DNA of 64,000 nucleotides from Pycnococcus provasolii (taxonomy: Eukaryota; Chlorophyta; Pseudoscourfieldiophyceae; Pseudoscourfieldiales; Pycnococcaceae): NCBI GenBank assembly GCA_938743325.2, contig OW568869.1, forward strand, positions 744,001-808,000, given 5' to 3'. The notes beneath the pieces were generated by a model. The model worked only from the letters and a program-made list of their open reading frames with translations. It searched no databases and was not told where the DNA came from. The first letter of the stretch is position 1; each line of letters begins with the position of its first letter. A program made the translations under genes and the position numbers. Of the stretch, positions 52,050 through 62,000 are shown one piece after another.

Positions 52050-55016
52050 CTATTGCCTTTTTAATTTCGGAGGCCATGCCGATGCAGGAACGCCAGCGCT
52101 CATGCGCACAGCGTCGAGCGAGAGGGATGGCTCGTCGCGAACCACATCGCTCGCGAAAATATTCCATCGGTTGATCGTTTGCAAGTCCATTGCGCGTTCG
52201 TAGCGCGTTTTCCCGCGATCAATCAGCCTTGTCGCGTGCTTTATGAAAAGCTTGTGCATAGGTTCTTTCTCCGCGCGAGCCAAATTCGGATTCTCAATCT
52301 CCATGCGCACCTGCCGTTGCTTACTTGCCAGGAAGTCCTTCACCAGTTGTGCATCACTCGGCGACTTCAGCAATATCGATTCGCCAGGCTTGGCTGTCAA
52401 ATACACCACGCTCTTCAACTTGTTCCAAAGGCCGGAACTCCTTTCGGTACCCCGCGTCGGTGTGCTCACCTGCGATGAAGGTTTCTTAGGAGATGACGAT
52501 TGGACACCGTCCTCATCTGACTCGTCGGATTCGGCATCGCCGCCAACTTCTCGTTCAACAGACGCCATCACAGCCTCCCGGTCCTTGTCAGAAATGCACA
52601 TATGTGCCGTCGAGGTTCTAGCCAAGATGGCTCTGTGCGCCATTCTGTGCACAGCTTTAAAACCATAATTTTTCCCGAGGGTCACAAGAGGCGTGTCAAG
52701 CGACGCCTCAAGCATCTTCAGCTCAAGCTCAACCGATGCGGCGCTCTGCAGTGCAGTTCGGTAGAACTTAGGATGAACGTTGTTCAGAGCGAGAACGAAA
52801 CCAATCATCATCAGACGTCCCAGGTATATGGTGCGGTGCAAGTAAAATGCGGTGGAGAGCATCATCTGGAAAGTAATCACGGCGAGCCCGACGAAGATGT
52901 AGAATGTCACATTAAGTGACCACGAACACTTGCAAGCTAGCAACGAACCAAGGCGCTCGACTCGGTCCGATAATGACGCCGCCTTCTCAAGTGGCTTAAC
53001 CATCTTTGCCCTTAGCTCTCGTAGCGGGTTGGAGATTACGGGCGCGGAACTTTCTTTTCTCATGGACGTTTTGTTGCCTTTTCTGCGAGCTTTCTGCGCG
53101 TACTTCTTCTCCAACAACACCTCTTGCTTCTGCTTGTACGATACCATGCGATTAATGGCACGGCGCTCTCGCGCTAATGCCTTGTCGACTTTCTTGTCCG
53201 CGACTCTCTCAAATACGCTCACGCTGTCGTTCTTTCCCTCCGTCCACGCTTTGTTCGACACGTAGATCACGCCAATCACGATGCCGGAGAAGAAGATCAC
53301 AGGAGTGCCCTCGACAATCAATCGAAACATCGGGCCGTAAATGGCCAACGTCAGGAAGATAGCGGAGAAGGCACGATTCACCCTTTTGTCCCTCCATGCC
53401 ATTAGGTAGAGGCCACTTGCAGCGATCGAAAGTGGTACAGCCGTCATAACGTCCACGAATCGTGCAAACTCCGTTCGTAATGCCTGTGAGGAGAACCCGA
53501 TTTTCTGGTTGTCCCATGGTCGGCGCATTGGGCCATGCAAAGATTTGATAGAAGCATTCTGCCTACTCGGTGGCAGCGTCGGAGCAAAGGCGACGGTGAG
53601 AAGGTCGGTGAGCACACGATCCACCTGCCGCTCTGGGTCATCCGGCTTGACGAATTTCGAAACGAACTTCGCCGCATCGATCGCCATATTGCCATATCGC
53701 TGCATCTTCAGTATCGACGGAATTTGGGGATTCGCTGTAGCGTCGCCGCTGTCCAACAATCGCTCGGGATCGAGGAGCTCTTGCAATGCCACCTTTGGGC
53801 TGATGTCGAGCCCCACGCCAACCAGGATCCACCCGAGCTGGTCGTCCTCCCTGCACTGTGGCACGCTTTGGCTGATCTGCGGACACCCTTCCTCTGGCAC
53901 AGGGCTGAGGCGCAGCCACTTGCGAATCGGCTTTTCGCATGTGGGCCACGGACGACGTGTTCCATCCGCCAGAATGCCCGCGAGGTCGGCGAGGTGTGAG
54001 ATGGGCACAGTGAGAAAGCCGATGGGGTCGTCCTGGCCAAACATGTCATAGTCGTAGACGCATATGTGCACATACGAATGCAGCTCAGTCACCGAGAATG
54101 TCCACGAGTGGTCCCACGCGGGATTTAAGTCGTCTTCCACAACCTTGCCGCGTCCCATCTGACCTTCGAAGCCTATGAGTACGTACGGGTCACTCAAGCT
54201 GTCGATGTTGTCCATGTTCTTCAAGCCGTGTGCGCTGATCACCTCCAAGCGCAGCTTACCAATCACCGCGCGTTGACCTAGCACAATTTTACTCGACGAT
54301 GCCATGTTGTGGAAGACGCTCGTCGGCGGTGTAGGCGTCGTCCCAAGCTGCACTCGTACTTGCACTGCGCCAATAGGCTCTTCGAACGCATCCTTGGGCA
54401 GCACAGAGCCGTCAACGCCAGGCTGAGCGTTGTCGCGACGCAACTCGTGTTGAACAATGAGGTTTGGTTCAACTTGTTGCGCGCCACGGCTTGTGTGCAG
54501 TGGATACCACTTTACCTGGACCTCGTCGACTTCGAAGTCCTTCAAGTCGATCGTCACGCCACCAAGGAAGTCATTTGACAGTCCACCGAGGTCGCGGTCG
54601 TAAACGTCGATGTGCACTTCAACAGGCTCGTCGTCGTGGAAGCTGCCTTTATCAAATACGTGCACGTCAAAGACGTCCCACGCAGGATTCAGCGTCTCCT
54701 GCTGGTGCACCATTCGCTGTGTCGTGCCACGATACGTGACGGCTGCGAACGGGTCGCTCGAATGACCGATGTCGGCGGCGACCAGGTTGCGCCCAGCGAG
54801 CACCGTGACGTAGAAGTAGTTCTCGATGTAACCCTCCTCGTTGCCCACATCCCCTGCACTTAGATGTTTCAAGGACTTTTTCCATCCGCACATGAGTTTG
54901 CTAGCGACTTTGTCGACGGAGAAGCTTCGACCCGTGCACGAAAGCCGTCCCGCTTGCCTCTCGTTGTGATTCTGCTCATGTCGTTGCGACGACGACGACG
55001 ACGACGACGACCACAT
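52050..55016 (-). CDS. Double-C2, multi-pass membrane protein (MCTP/GRAMD4-like layout)
   Basis: 988 residues from ATG 55016. Two C2 domains are near the N-terminus: C2A about 60-180 (YFYVTVLAGRNLVAADIGHS with SSDPFAAVTY and DVYDRDLGG) and C2B about 255-355 (KLRLEVISAHGLKNMDNIDS, SDPYVLIGF and DYDMFGQDDPIGF). Most calcium-ligand Asp residues are present. Hydrophobic pairs follow at about 530-600 (VPLSIAASGLYLMAW, FFSGIVIGVIYVS) and about 705-770 (FYIFVGLAVITFQMMLSTAF). The C-terminal part is charged. The C2-C2-TM layout recalls plant MCTP or GRAMD4-type tethers that hold ER and plasma membrane together. The family is not certain because the TM motifs match neither closely. Confidence 0.72.
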   Translation of the reverse strand: MWSSSSSSSSQRHEQNHNERQAGRLSCTGRSFSVDKVASKLMCGWKKSLKHLSAGDVGNEEGYIENYFYVTVLAGRNLVAADIGHSSDPFAAVTYRGTTQRMVHQQETLNPAWDVFDVHVFDKGSFHDDEPVEVHIDVYDRDLGGLSNDFLGGVTIDLKDFEVDEVQVKWYPLHTSRGAQQVEPNLIVQHELRRDNAQPGVDGSVLPKDAFEEPIGAVQVRVQLGTTPTPPTSVFHNMASSSKIVLGQRAVIGKLRLEVISAHGLKNMDNIDSLSDPYVLIGFEGQMGRGKVVEDDLNPAWDHSWTFSVTELHSYVHICVYDYDMFGQDDPIGFLTVPISHLADLAGILADGTRRPWPTCEKPIRKWLRLSPVPEEGCPQISQSVPQCREDDQLGWILVGVGLDISPKVALQELLDPERLLDSGDATANPQIPSILKMQRYGNMAIDAAKFVSKFVKPDDPERQVDRVLTDLLTVAFAPTLPPSRQNASIKSLHGPMRRPWDNQKIGFSSQALRTEFARFVDVMTAVPLSIAASGLYLMAWRDKRVNRAFSAIFLTLAIYGPMFRLIVEGTPVIFFSGIVIGVIYVSNKAWTEGKNDSVSVFERVADKKVDKALARERRAINRMVSYKQKQEVLLEKKYAQKARRKGNKTSMRKESSAPVISNPLRELRAKMVKPLEKAASLSDRVERLGSLLACKCSWSLNVTFYIFVGLAVITFQMMLSTAFYLHRTIYLGRLMMIGFVLALNNVHPKFYRTALQSAASVELELKMLEASLDTPLVTLGKNYGFKAVHRMAHRAILARTSTAHMCISDKDREAVMASVEREVGGDAESDESDEDGVQSSSPKKPSSQVSTPTRGTERSSGLWNKLKSVVYLTAKPGESILLKSPSDAQLVKDFLASKQRQVRMEIENPNLARAEKEPMHKLFIKHATRLIDRGKTRYERAMDLQTINRWNIFASDVVRDEPSLSLDAVRMSAGVPASAWPPKLKRQ

Positions 55017-55496
55017 GGTGCAGCCAGCGTGGTGGGTGTTGCCACGTCTGGACACGGTGTTTTTTTATTTTCTGTCTATCTGTCAAGGCCGCCAAAAGCA
55101 GTACTGCTATTGGTGTGTAGACAAGCGGCCGACCGTTCGAGTGTTGCTTTTTCACCAAGGGTAGGCGTCCATCATACGAAGCTATGCAAGGCCGCGAGAA
55201 CGCGAGTGATGGCGCTTTTTTCTCTCCTCGAGGAGGAAACCTGATGGGCCTCTTCTGCGAGTGCGAGCTGCGAGTTGATTCGATCACGGATGGAGACGAC
55301 GATCACGTGACGGAGGTTGCCTTTGATGAATTGGCTAATAATAATCACTGACACGACGACACCGTCCTTCCTCTCTCTTCGCACGGCGATCGGATGGAGC
55401 GATCGGATGGATGCGGCCACCTGCTGCCACTGTCGATGGTAAACTTTAGTGGTAGACTTTGCGCTTTCTTGACCATTCTTGCTCGTCTCTTCTTCG

Positions 55497-55535
55497 CCTC
55501 TTCGCCTTCGCCTTCGCCTTCGCCTTCGCCTTTCC
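55497..55535 (+). repeat. Hexamer tract (cttcgc)n
   Basis: About six copies of cttcgc in tandem, grading into cgcctttcc. It lies in the divergent spacer, not in a recognised coding frame. Confidence 0.8.
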
Positions 55536-55728
55536 GTTGCGTTCCTTGCAGCACCTCCTTGCAGCTTTCAGTAAAGGTTTACCACCTTGCTCGTACCTCC
55601 TTGCAAAGCGGCTGGCCAAGACTGGCTCGTCGGACACGCGCAGGCCGCAGCCGAGCTCATCAGAGGAAATCCCTTGCAAGACGGCTGAGGTAAAGGACGG
55701 CTGGCCACGACTGAAAGCAAAGGACACC

Positions 55729-55757
55729 TTTAGGGTTAGGGTTAGGGTTAGGGTTAG
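55729..55757 (+). promoter_or_regulatory. Interstitial telomere repeat (TTAGGG)4
   Basis: Four exact TTAGGG units with a partial fifth, starting tttaggg, lie about 140 bp upstream of the start codon at 55895. This is the cleanest telomere-type block in the window and suggests that the species' telomere unit is TTAGGG. Confidence 0.8.
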
Positions 55758-55894
55758 CTCTCGGCGTTTTCGGTTTTCCCTCCCGCTTGTTTTTCGCTTT
55801 CCTTTCCTGCGTTGTCACAACTGTCCTCGTTCTGCTTTGTGACGTTTTATTTTATCATTTTTTATTTGCTTCACCAAACCAATAGCTGTCCGGC

Positions 55895-56485
55895 ATGCGT
55901 ACCTGCACGTGTCGTCGCTTGCTCTCTTCGTCTGTCGTCGTCTTGGCTCTCGTCATTCTTGCCGGAGTTACAGTAGTGGCTTCGCAGGGTGCTGCTGGAG
56001 TCGTCGACGATGCCTCAATGTCGGGTAGTGGTGGTGGTGATACCATCGCGGAGGAAATGCTACGCGCGCAGCAAGAGCAGGCTGCAAAAGAAGAGGCGAA
56101 TTCGAACCGCCAAAAGCAAAAAGATGAAGAGGACGTGAGGCGGCTGGAAAAAGAAGAAGAGGCGGAGCGAGCCAGGATGTACGAAAGCAAGTTGCCAAGC
56201 ACGCTGTACATGTTCGTACAGCTCGGTGTGTATGGTGCAATCTTGGCGCTCTTCGTGGTGTGGAACGTCAAGCCCAAGTGGCTCGGTGTTTTGCAGCAAC
56301 AAAAGGATCGCATGCTACGTTCTAGCTCGAAGGGAGGTAGCGACGAGTGGCTGGCTGGAACGGCGATGGACCCAAATCGTAAGCAGAAGTGGGACTCTTC
56401 GTCATCCGAAGAGGAGGAGGACGAAGAGGAGGAAGAGGAGGAGCTCGAGCCTGCGGCGGATGCTGCTAAGAACAAGGAAGATTGA
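55895..56485 (+). CDS. Signal-peptide, coiled-coil, single-TM protein with acidic tail
   Basis: 196 residues from ATG 55895. Signal peptide SSSVVVLALVILAGVTVVAS (about 10-30). A charged helix with heptad-like spacing follows (about 60-105: AEEMLRAQQEQAAKEEANSN and KDEEDVRRLEKEEEAERARM). A TM helix, TLYMFVQLGVYGAILALFVV, lies near 110-130, then a cytosolic-side Lys-rich stretch and a strongly acidic end (EEEEDEEEEEEELEP). The arrangement predicts a type I ER or secretory-pathway membrane protein with a lumenal coiled coil. I recognise no family. It converges with NDUFS8, 148 bp apart. Confidence 0.68.
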   Translation: MRTCTCRRLLSSSVVVLALVILAGVTVVASQGAAGVVDDASMSGSGGGDTIAEEMLRAQQEQAAKEEANSNRQKQKDEEDVRRLEKEEEAERARMYESKLPSTLYMFVQLGVYGAILALFVVWNVKPKWLGVLQQQKDRMLRSSSKGGSDEWLAGTAMDPNRKQKWDSSSSEEEEDEEEEEEELEPAADAAKNKED

Positions 56486-56632
56486 CGGAAAATATCCGAA
56501 TGAACTACGCCGGTGTTGTGGTTCGTTGCTGTTGCTAACAATTGGAACAGTTAATTGGTTGGAGATTTCTCACCGTGAGCTGGTGTTTTACTTTTTTCAT
56601 TTTAATTGCACCATAATAACGTGCTGCTATGT

Positions 56633-57499
56633 TTAGCGGTACTGGACTTCAGACTCAAGATTCTTCGCAATCTCCGTCTCCCAGCGATCTCCATTTGCAA
56701 GCAGCTTCTCCTTGTCGTACAGCAGCTCCTCGTGGCTGAAGGCGGCGTACTCAAAGTTTGGTCCCTCGACGATGGCATCGACAGGACAAGCCTCCTGGCA
56801 AAATCCGCAGTAGATGCACTTTGTCATGTCGATGTCGTATCGCGTCGTCTTTCGGCTTCCATCCTCGCGTTCCTCCGTCTCGATGGTGATAGCCTGAGCT
56901 GGGCACACCGCCTCGCACAGCTTGCACGCGATGCAGCGCTCCTCTCCTGTTGGGTAGCGACGCAGCGCGTGTTCTCCACGGAAGCGAGGGGACAGCGGTC
57001 CCTTCTCGAAGGGGTAGTTTATGGTGTGCTTCTTGTCAAAGAAGTACTTGAGCGTCAGCGACATGCCGCGCGTCAGCTCCGTGAGAAAGAGCGTTTGACT
57101 CGAGCCTTTTGTTGGTTTAACAGGTGTGAGAGTGGAATAAGTGTGAGATTATATATCGTCTCGATGACGTTTGAGTGAGTGTGAAGGGCAGCGCCACGTA
57201 CCGTCGAGCACCTCCGAGAAGTTCTTGGGTTCTGCCATGGTGATTCGCGTGTTCTGCGGCGGCGTGAGCGGGTCGGCGTAGCGAGCTGGTGTGGAGGTTG
57301 CAATCCCACGCGTCGCGAACATTCCCGGGGCGGCGACGACGTGTGTTTGTGCGGCGGCAGCGGAGTGTGCCGCCCATGGTCCGGGGCAGAAGGATGCCGC
57401 TGCTGAGGTAGCGGCGGCAGGTGCGAGCAGGCGGCCCACCGGCGACGCCTGAACGAAAGACGAAGAGCACACGCGTAGGAGAGTGCGCGACGCAGCCAT
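56633..57499 (-). CDS. NDUFS8: NADH dehydrogenase iron-sulfur subunit 8 (NDUFS8/TYKY), two exons
   Basis: Exon 1 (57499-57202) encodes the mitochondrial presequence ([20 protein letters not shown]) and NFSEVLDG; a 96-bp intron (donor GTACGT, acceptor caaaag) joins it to exon 2 (57105-56633) as [17 protein letters not shown]. Total 256 residues. Exon 2 carries the two [4Fe-4S] ligand sets, [20 protein letters not shown] and [20 protein letters not shown], each CxxCxxCxxxCP. The [19 protein letters not shown] and [19 protein letters not shown] blocks are highly conserved in the family. The protein passes electrons in the hydrophilic arm of mitochondrial complex I towards ubiquinone. The splice restores the family's full N-terminal part, which supports the model. 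Confidence 0.96.
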
Positions 57500-57685
57500 G
57501 ACGTCAAACGCAGAGAAAAAAAAAACCCTCACTCCGCCTGAAGAAAGAAATTGGGGTCGTCGTCGTCGGCAAGAACAGAACACGGGGGGGAGGGGAGGGG
57601 GGGGGGGATACCGGTTGTTCCCTATTCCACTCTGCTTTGTGGGGATACAGTCGTGGACAGTGTTTGACAGTACCAATTTCTTGAT

Positions 57686-58753
57686 TCATTGAGCAGAAGT
57701 GTCAGCCATCTGTCTCTCCAAAAAATTCTCCAGTCGCGTCGCAGCGTTCCAGCGGTGCATGATGTCCTTCCGCACGCAACCGCCAAAGCTCAGTCCTTTT
57801 CTACGTGAAGCTTTTGCGCCGTAGAGCTGAACACAACTTTCAGCCGCGTAGTCATTGAAGTGCAAAATTGCCGCTTCGGACGCGCCGCTCCTTGCAATGT
57901 ACGGCAGAGATTCCAAGGTGATTCCACCGAGCGCTGAAATTTCACACGAAGTTCCCTCAAGCTGCCGATGGATGCGGCGCAACTTAGCATCGAGGCCACG
58001 CTCGTACCGCCATATACCAGGATTTGCCACCAGCACAGATATGCGGTCGGGCAAGTGCGTTTCGTCATGTTTTCTGAGCGCCGCGATCAAACTCGTCAAG
58101 GAAAAACCAGGCAGTGCAGATATCCCAACGCTCTGTATACCACAATTTCTCGTGTCTTGCACAGCGTCGGCGACGGATTCAATAAAGTTCTTGCGCGTTT
58201 GCTCGTTTTTAGGAGCTGCGGTCAAGAATGACTCAACTTGAAGCGTTACGCTTTGAACACCTGCACGTGCAAGGTTCGGCACCAAGTTGCGCGCTTTCTC
58301 AGAAGTAGTATAGAGGTGGCACTGGACGGGAAGGATGTCACACGCGTCTGCAAGGTCTTGACATTCCAGCGCGTTGACGTTCGCTTCCAACTGCCTATCG
58401 AGCACACCGTCCGCCATCCACACGAGCCCTTGATCGAACCGTGCGTCTCGAGCATACTCCGCAGCACGCTTTAGACTCGTTCTTGGCCACTGTGAGATAT
58501 CGAAGGAGTCATAGTCAGAATCAACATCGGAGGATTCGTCAGACATTAGTCCTCTCTGCGATTGCGAATAACCAGAGGCATGCTCTCTGAGGTCTCTTGA
58601 GTGGTGAAAGAAAGGCGGCGCATTCAGCGCGCAGGCGAGACGCGGTCGTGTGCTCATCATCATAGTGCTCCTGGCGAGGTTCCTGTGACTATGTCCACCA
58701 TAGTGATGACTACCACGATGTCCGCCGCCAGAGTCAGGAAAGCGCATGGACAT
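57686..58753 (-). CDS. Divergent ribulose-phosphate 3-epimerase-like TIM-barrel protein
   Basis: 355 residues from ATG 58753 (MSMRFPDSGGG), with ATG 58747 as alternative. The first 110 residues are basic and His/Ser-rich, a possible organelle-targeting or disordered region. From about residue 110 the order of RPE motifs is visible: GLVWMADGVLDRQLEANVNA (DG of the MDG motif), PVQCHLYTTSEKARNL (HL of HLM), ARAGVQSVTLQVES, GISALPGFSLTSLIAAL, SVLVANPGIW (cf. VNPGF) and EISALGGITLESLPYI (cf. DGG). In functional RPE the metal is held by His/Asp pairs. Here the Asp before MDG and the Asp of DGG are replaced, so catalysis is doubtful. It is probably a pseudoenzyme or an epimerase with altered chemistry. 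Confidence 0.55.
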   Translation of the reverse strand: MSMRFPDSGGGHRGSHHYGGHSHRNLARSTMMMSTRPRLACALNAPPFFHHSRDLREHASGYSQSQRGLMSDESSDVDSDYDSFDISQWPRTSLKRAAEYARDARFDQGLVWMADGVLDRQLEANVNALECQDLADACDILPVQCHLYTTSEKARNLVPNLARAGVQSVTLQVESFLTAAPKNEQTRKNFIESVADAVQDTRNCGIQSVGISALPGFSLTSLIAALRKHDETHLPDRISVLVANPGIWRYERGLDAKLRRIHRQLEGTSCEISALGGITLESLPYIARSGASEAAILHFNDYAAESCVQLYGAKASRRKGLSFGGCVRKDIMHRWNAATRLENFLERQMADTSAQ

Positions 58754-59042
58754 CTTCAGGAACACTTTTATGGAGGACTTCACTCACTCAAGTGCTCATA
58801 GGAACCAATGATTTGATTTGGAGAGAAACTTTAAAATGCTCATAAAGTAGAATGATTAAAAAACGTGAGAGAATAATGTGAAAGTTTGTTTGGCACGTGG
58901 TCATGGAGGAGGAGATACCTTTTAAAAAAACTACCAGTTAGTTTGGGAGCTAGAGGAAACCATCCCCTAAAGTCTAACCCCCTCGTAAAACCTGAAAACC
59001 AGTCCATTGGACCATTTGACCACTAGGTGTGGGGATCCACTA

Positions 59043-62000
59043 ATGCACGGTAATACAGAACAGGGGGGAGGAATCCTGAATCGGCCTCTGCTTTTCTTCT
59101 TGTCAAAGCAGGCTTTTTCCCTTTTTCCCATTTCTTGTTTTTTTCTTGGCAGGTGGCAGGCATCTGCTGTGCTGTGTGCTGTGTTGGGCTGTGTGCTAGC
59201 AGTGGCATCGGCGATGCCTGCGGAACAACACACCAACGTTAATGCTAATGACGCGGCTGCATCTGCGTCGAAGGGGGGGGCAAACACAACCACCACCTCC
59301 AGCATTCCTGCGCCACCTCCGTCGATTTCGGGTCGTGATGTTGGTGATGACGACGTTGGTGGTGAAGTTGGTGGTGGTGATGACGTTGGTGGTGGTGGTG
59401 GTGGTGATGGGGTGCAGGGTTTGACGGCACATGTTTCACTGGAAGATACCTCAGCGGTTGTTGATGCTCCTCCGTTTGCAGCAGATGCACGTTTTTCCGA
59501 TACAGCAACGTCAGGTGCAGCGGCGATGAAAACGAACGCGCTATCCAAAAATGATGATGAAGCAGCTGCGGCAGAAAAAGGTGACGCCAATTCGCAGTCA
59601 CTCCTCCAAAACCAAAATGCTACAAATAATGTCGTGTTCTCGTCAGAAGGCGGGCTTCCTCCCGGACTCGACGACCTCGAACTCACGTTCCCGGAAGATG
59701 TTGATGAAGAAAACGATGGACTCGACAAAAACGAACTCGAAGACACATCCGTCTCAGCGGCTGCTTCCGTGCCTTCGACGTCGACGTCAACCACGGTATT
59801 TCGCACCATCACGGACGGCGCGTCGTCCGTGCTCGAGGGCGCATCACTCGTCTTACCACACCTAGGAGGAGCAATCGACATCATCGCCGTCAGGCAACCC
59901 GACGGATCCATTAAAAGCTCGCCATTTTACGTGCGCTTCGGAAAGTACCAGGCTCTGCTGCGCAGACGCGAAAAGCGTGTGCAAATACGCGTCAACGACC
60001 AGCCTGTTCCCATGACGATGCACGTCGGCAGAAACGGAGAGGCGTACTTCATGCTCGACGACGACGGAAACAACGTCGACGACATTGCCGCCGCCGTCGC
60101 CAAAAAGGTGGCAGAGGCGGAGGCTGCCGACGACTTTGAAGGGGATCCTAGCAGCGAAACCTCTGAGGCGACGGGACACGTGAGACGCTCTAGAACGGCA
60201 CCGGCGGATATTGCACCGACTGGAGGGACGTCCATGCCACCTCATCCACGAAGACAGGCAAGTTACCACCACCACCACCACCACCACCGCGCTCACCACA
60301 ACCTCGACGAGGACGTATTCAGCCCTCCAAGTGGATACAGCAGCGGAGACGATCCGGTGCCACACGCAACACTTGCCACCGTTGCCGCCGTCATCCAGGA
60401 GGCGGAGGCGATCAAGGCGGCACAGGATGCAGAAGAGGACCTGGCTAAGCCATCCACTGCAAATCTTGATGAGGGTCTACAACCCTTGGAGGAGGATGTC
60501 AACACCACGACTGCGGCGGTGGCGCAGGAAGAGGAGGCGGCTACGCGGGGAGAAGATGACGACGACGATCAACGACACGACGAGAGCAACAACGTCGTAG
60601 CAGTAGCAGCAGCAGCAGCAACCGCAGCTGCCGACGACAACGACGAAAGTCATGGATCCTCACCCGGGAATTGGCCTGCACGGGGACAACATGCTTCTGA
60701 TGCTGCTGTTTTATCTCCGTTGGACGTCGTGAGCCATCGATTTGATCCAACAGACGATGACATGCTTGGAGATCGACTGCATGTCAACAATGCTTCTGCT
60801 GATGCATCCTCTGCACCACCCACCATGGGGAAGGATGAGGGACGTGCACCTGCTCCCGCCCCCGTCATTTCTACCACAGCCGCCACCACAACCGCCGCCG
60901 CTGCCCCCTCTCGAGGAGGTCGTGCAAAGGACGTCGTCGCCGTGCTGAGGGATATGGACCTGAGCTTGTGCGCGGCATACCTGCCCTCGACGGCAACTAT
61001 GGCAACAAGCGAGGCTCACGCCATCTTCAACCAGTATCGCGTGTCGAGCTCGTGCCTGCATCGAGGAAGCCGCGACTTCATTGGGCACGACGCGCTTGCT
61101 GAAAGCCTCGTCTGCCGCGTTTACGACGAGAGCAGCCGTTCCTTCCGCTTCGTGCTTTGGCGAGATGCCATGCCTCACGTGTTGGACGCTCTCGCGTTTG
61201 GCACGCCCGTAATTCCGTCGTCTTTGCCATTCCTCGCGTTCACCGACAACGTGCTTGCAACGTCAGCCTCCGAGGCGTCACTGGGGGGAAGCAGCGGTGG
61301 CGATGGTCGCGTCGAGTCCACGGGAAGCCTGAGCATGCTCCTCTCAACGGCGGAGTCCGATACGGAAAATGCTCGAAACATCGAGAGCACTCGCAAGGCT
61401 GCGACACTGGTGAGCGCATCCACGCAGACTTCAGATCGAGAGGATGGCGAGTCCGCCGCGGCCGACGCCGACGCCGCCGTCACGTCGAAGCGCACGGCGC
61501 CTTCCAAGGATGACGGCGGCGGAAGTCCTCGAAGCTCGTCTTGGAGCTTCTGGCCCTTCTCGAGCTCGGCGCGCGCGGTGCCAGCCGGCGATGGGGCGCA
61601 CAAGTCGCCGGCGGGAGTGACAGACCCGGCGGCCGATGCGGACGTGACAGGCCGTTCGCCTCCCGACGACGTGAAGCTCTCGGAGGCGGCTGCGGTTGCT
61701 TCCGCATCCAGCACCGCGGCGGCGGCGGCGGCGGCGAGACGAGCGCGCGCTCGCGCATACCACATGCGCAAGACACTGCAGCCACCGGCGAGCGAACTTG
61801 CGCAGCTAGGGCTTGTGGCTGGGTCCAACACGATCGACTTCACCTTCGAAAACAGCCTTTTGGGGCGACAGACGCTGCGCGCGTACGTTTACCTGCTGGA
61901 TTGGGACGTGAAGATCGTCGTGAGCGACATCGATGGGACCATCACGAAGAGCGACGTGCTTGGGCACATCATGCCCATGGTGGGGCAAGACTGGAGCCAC

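Larger units (their letters stand above)
55017..55894. other. Divergent intergenic region with repeats
   Basis: About 880 bp. A (cgccttcgccttcgc) hexamer tract at 55497-55535, a telomere-type (TTAGGG)n block at 55729-55757 and repeated cttgcaag/ttgcaa-type motifs are present. Short frames on both strands have no protein-like composition. A shared promoter region of the C2 gene and the 55895 gene. Confidence 0.5.

Noticed and set aside
55497-55535. (cttcgc)n tract as part of a coding exon
   Set aside because: Frames through it give Ser/Pro or Phe/Ala dipeptides with no extension into protein-like sequence.
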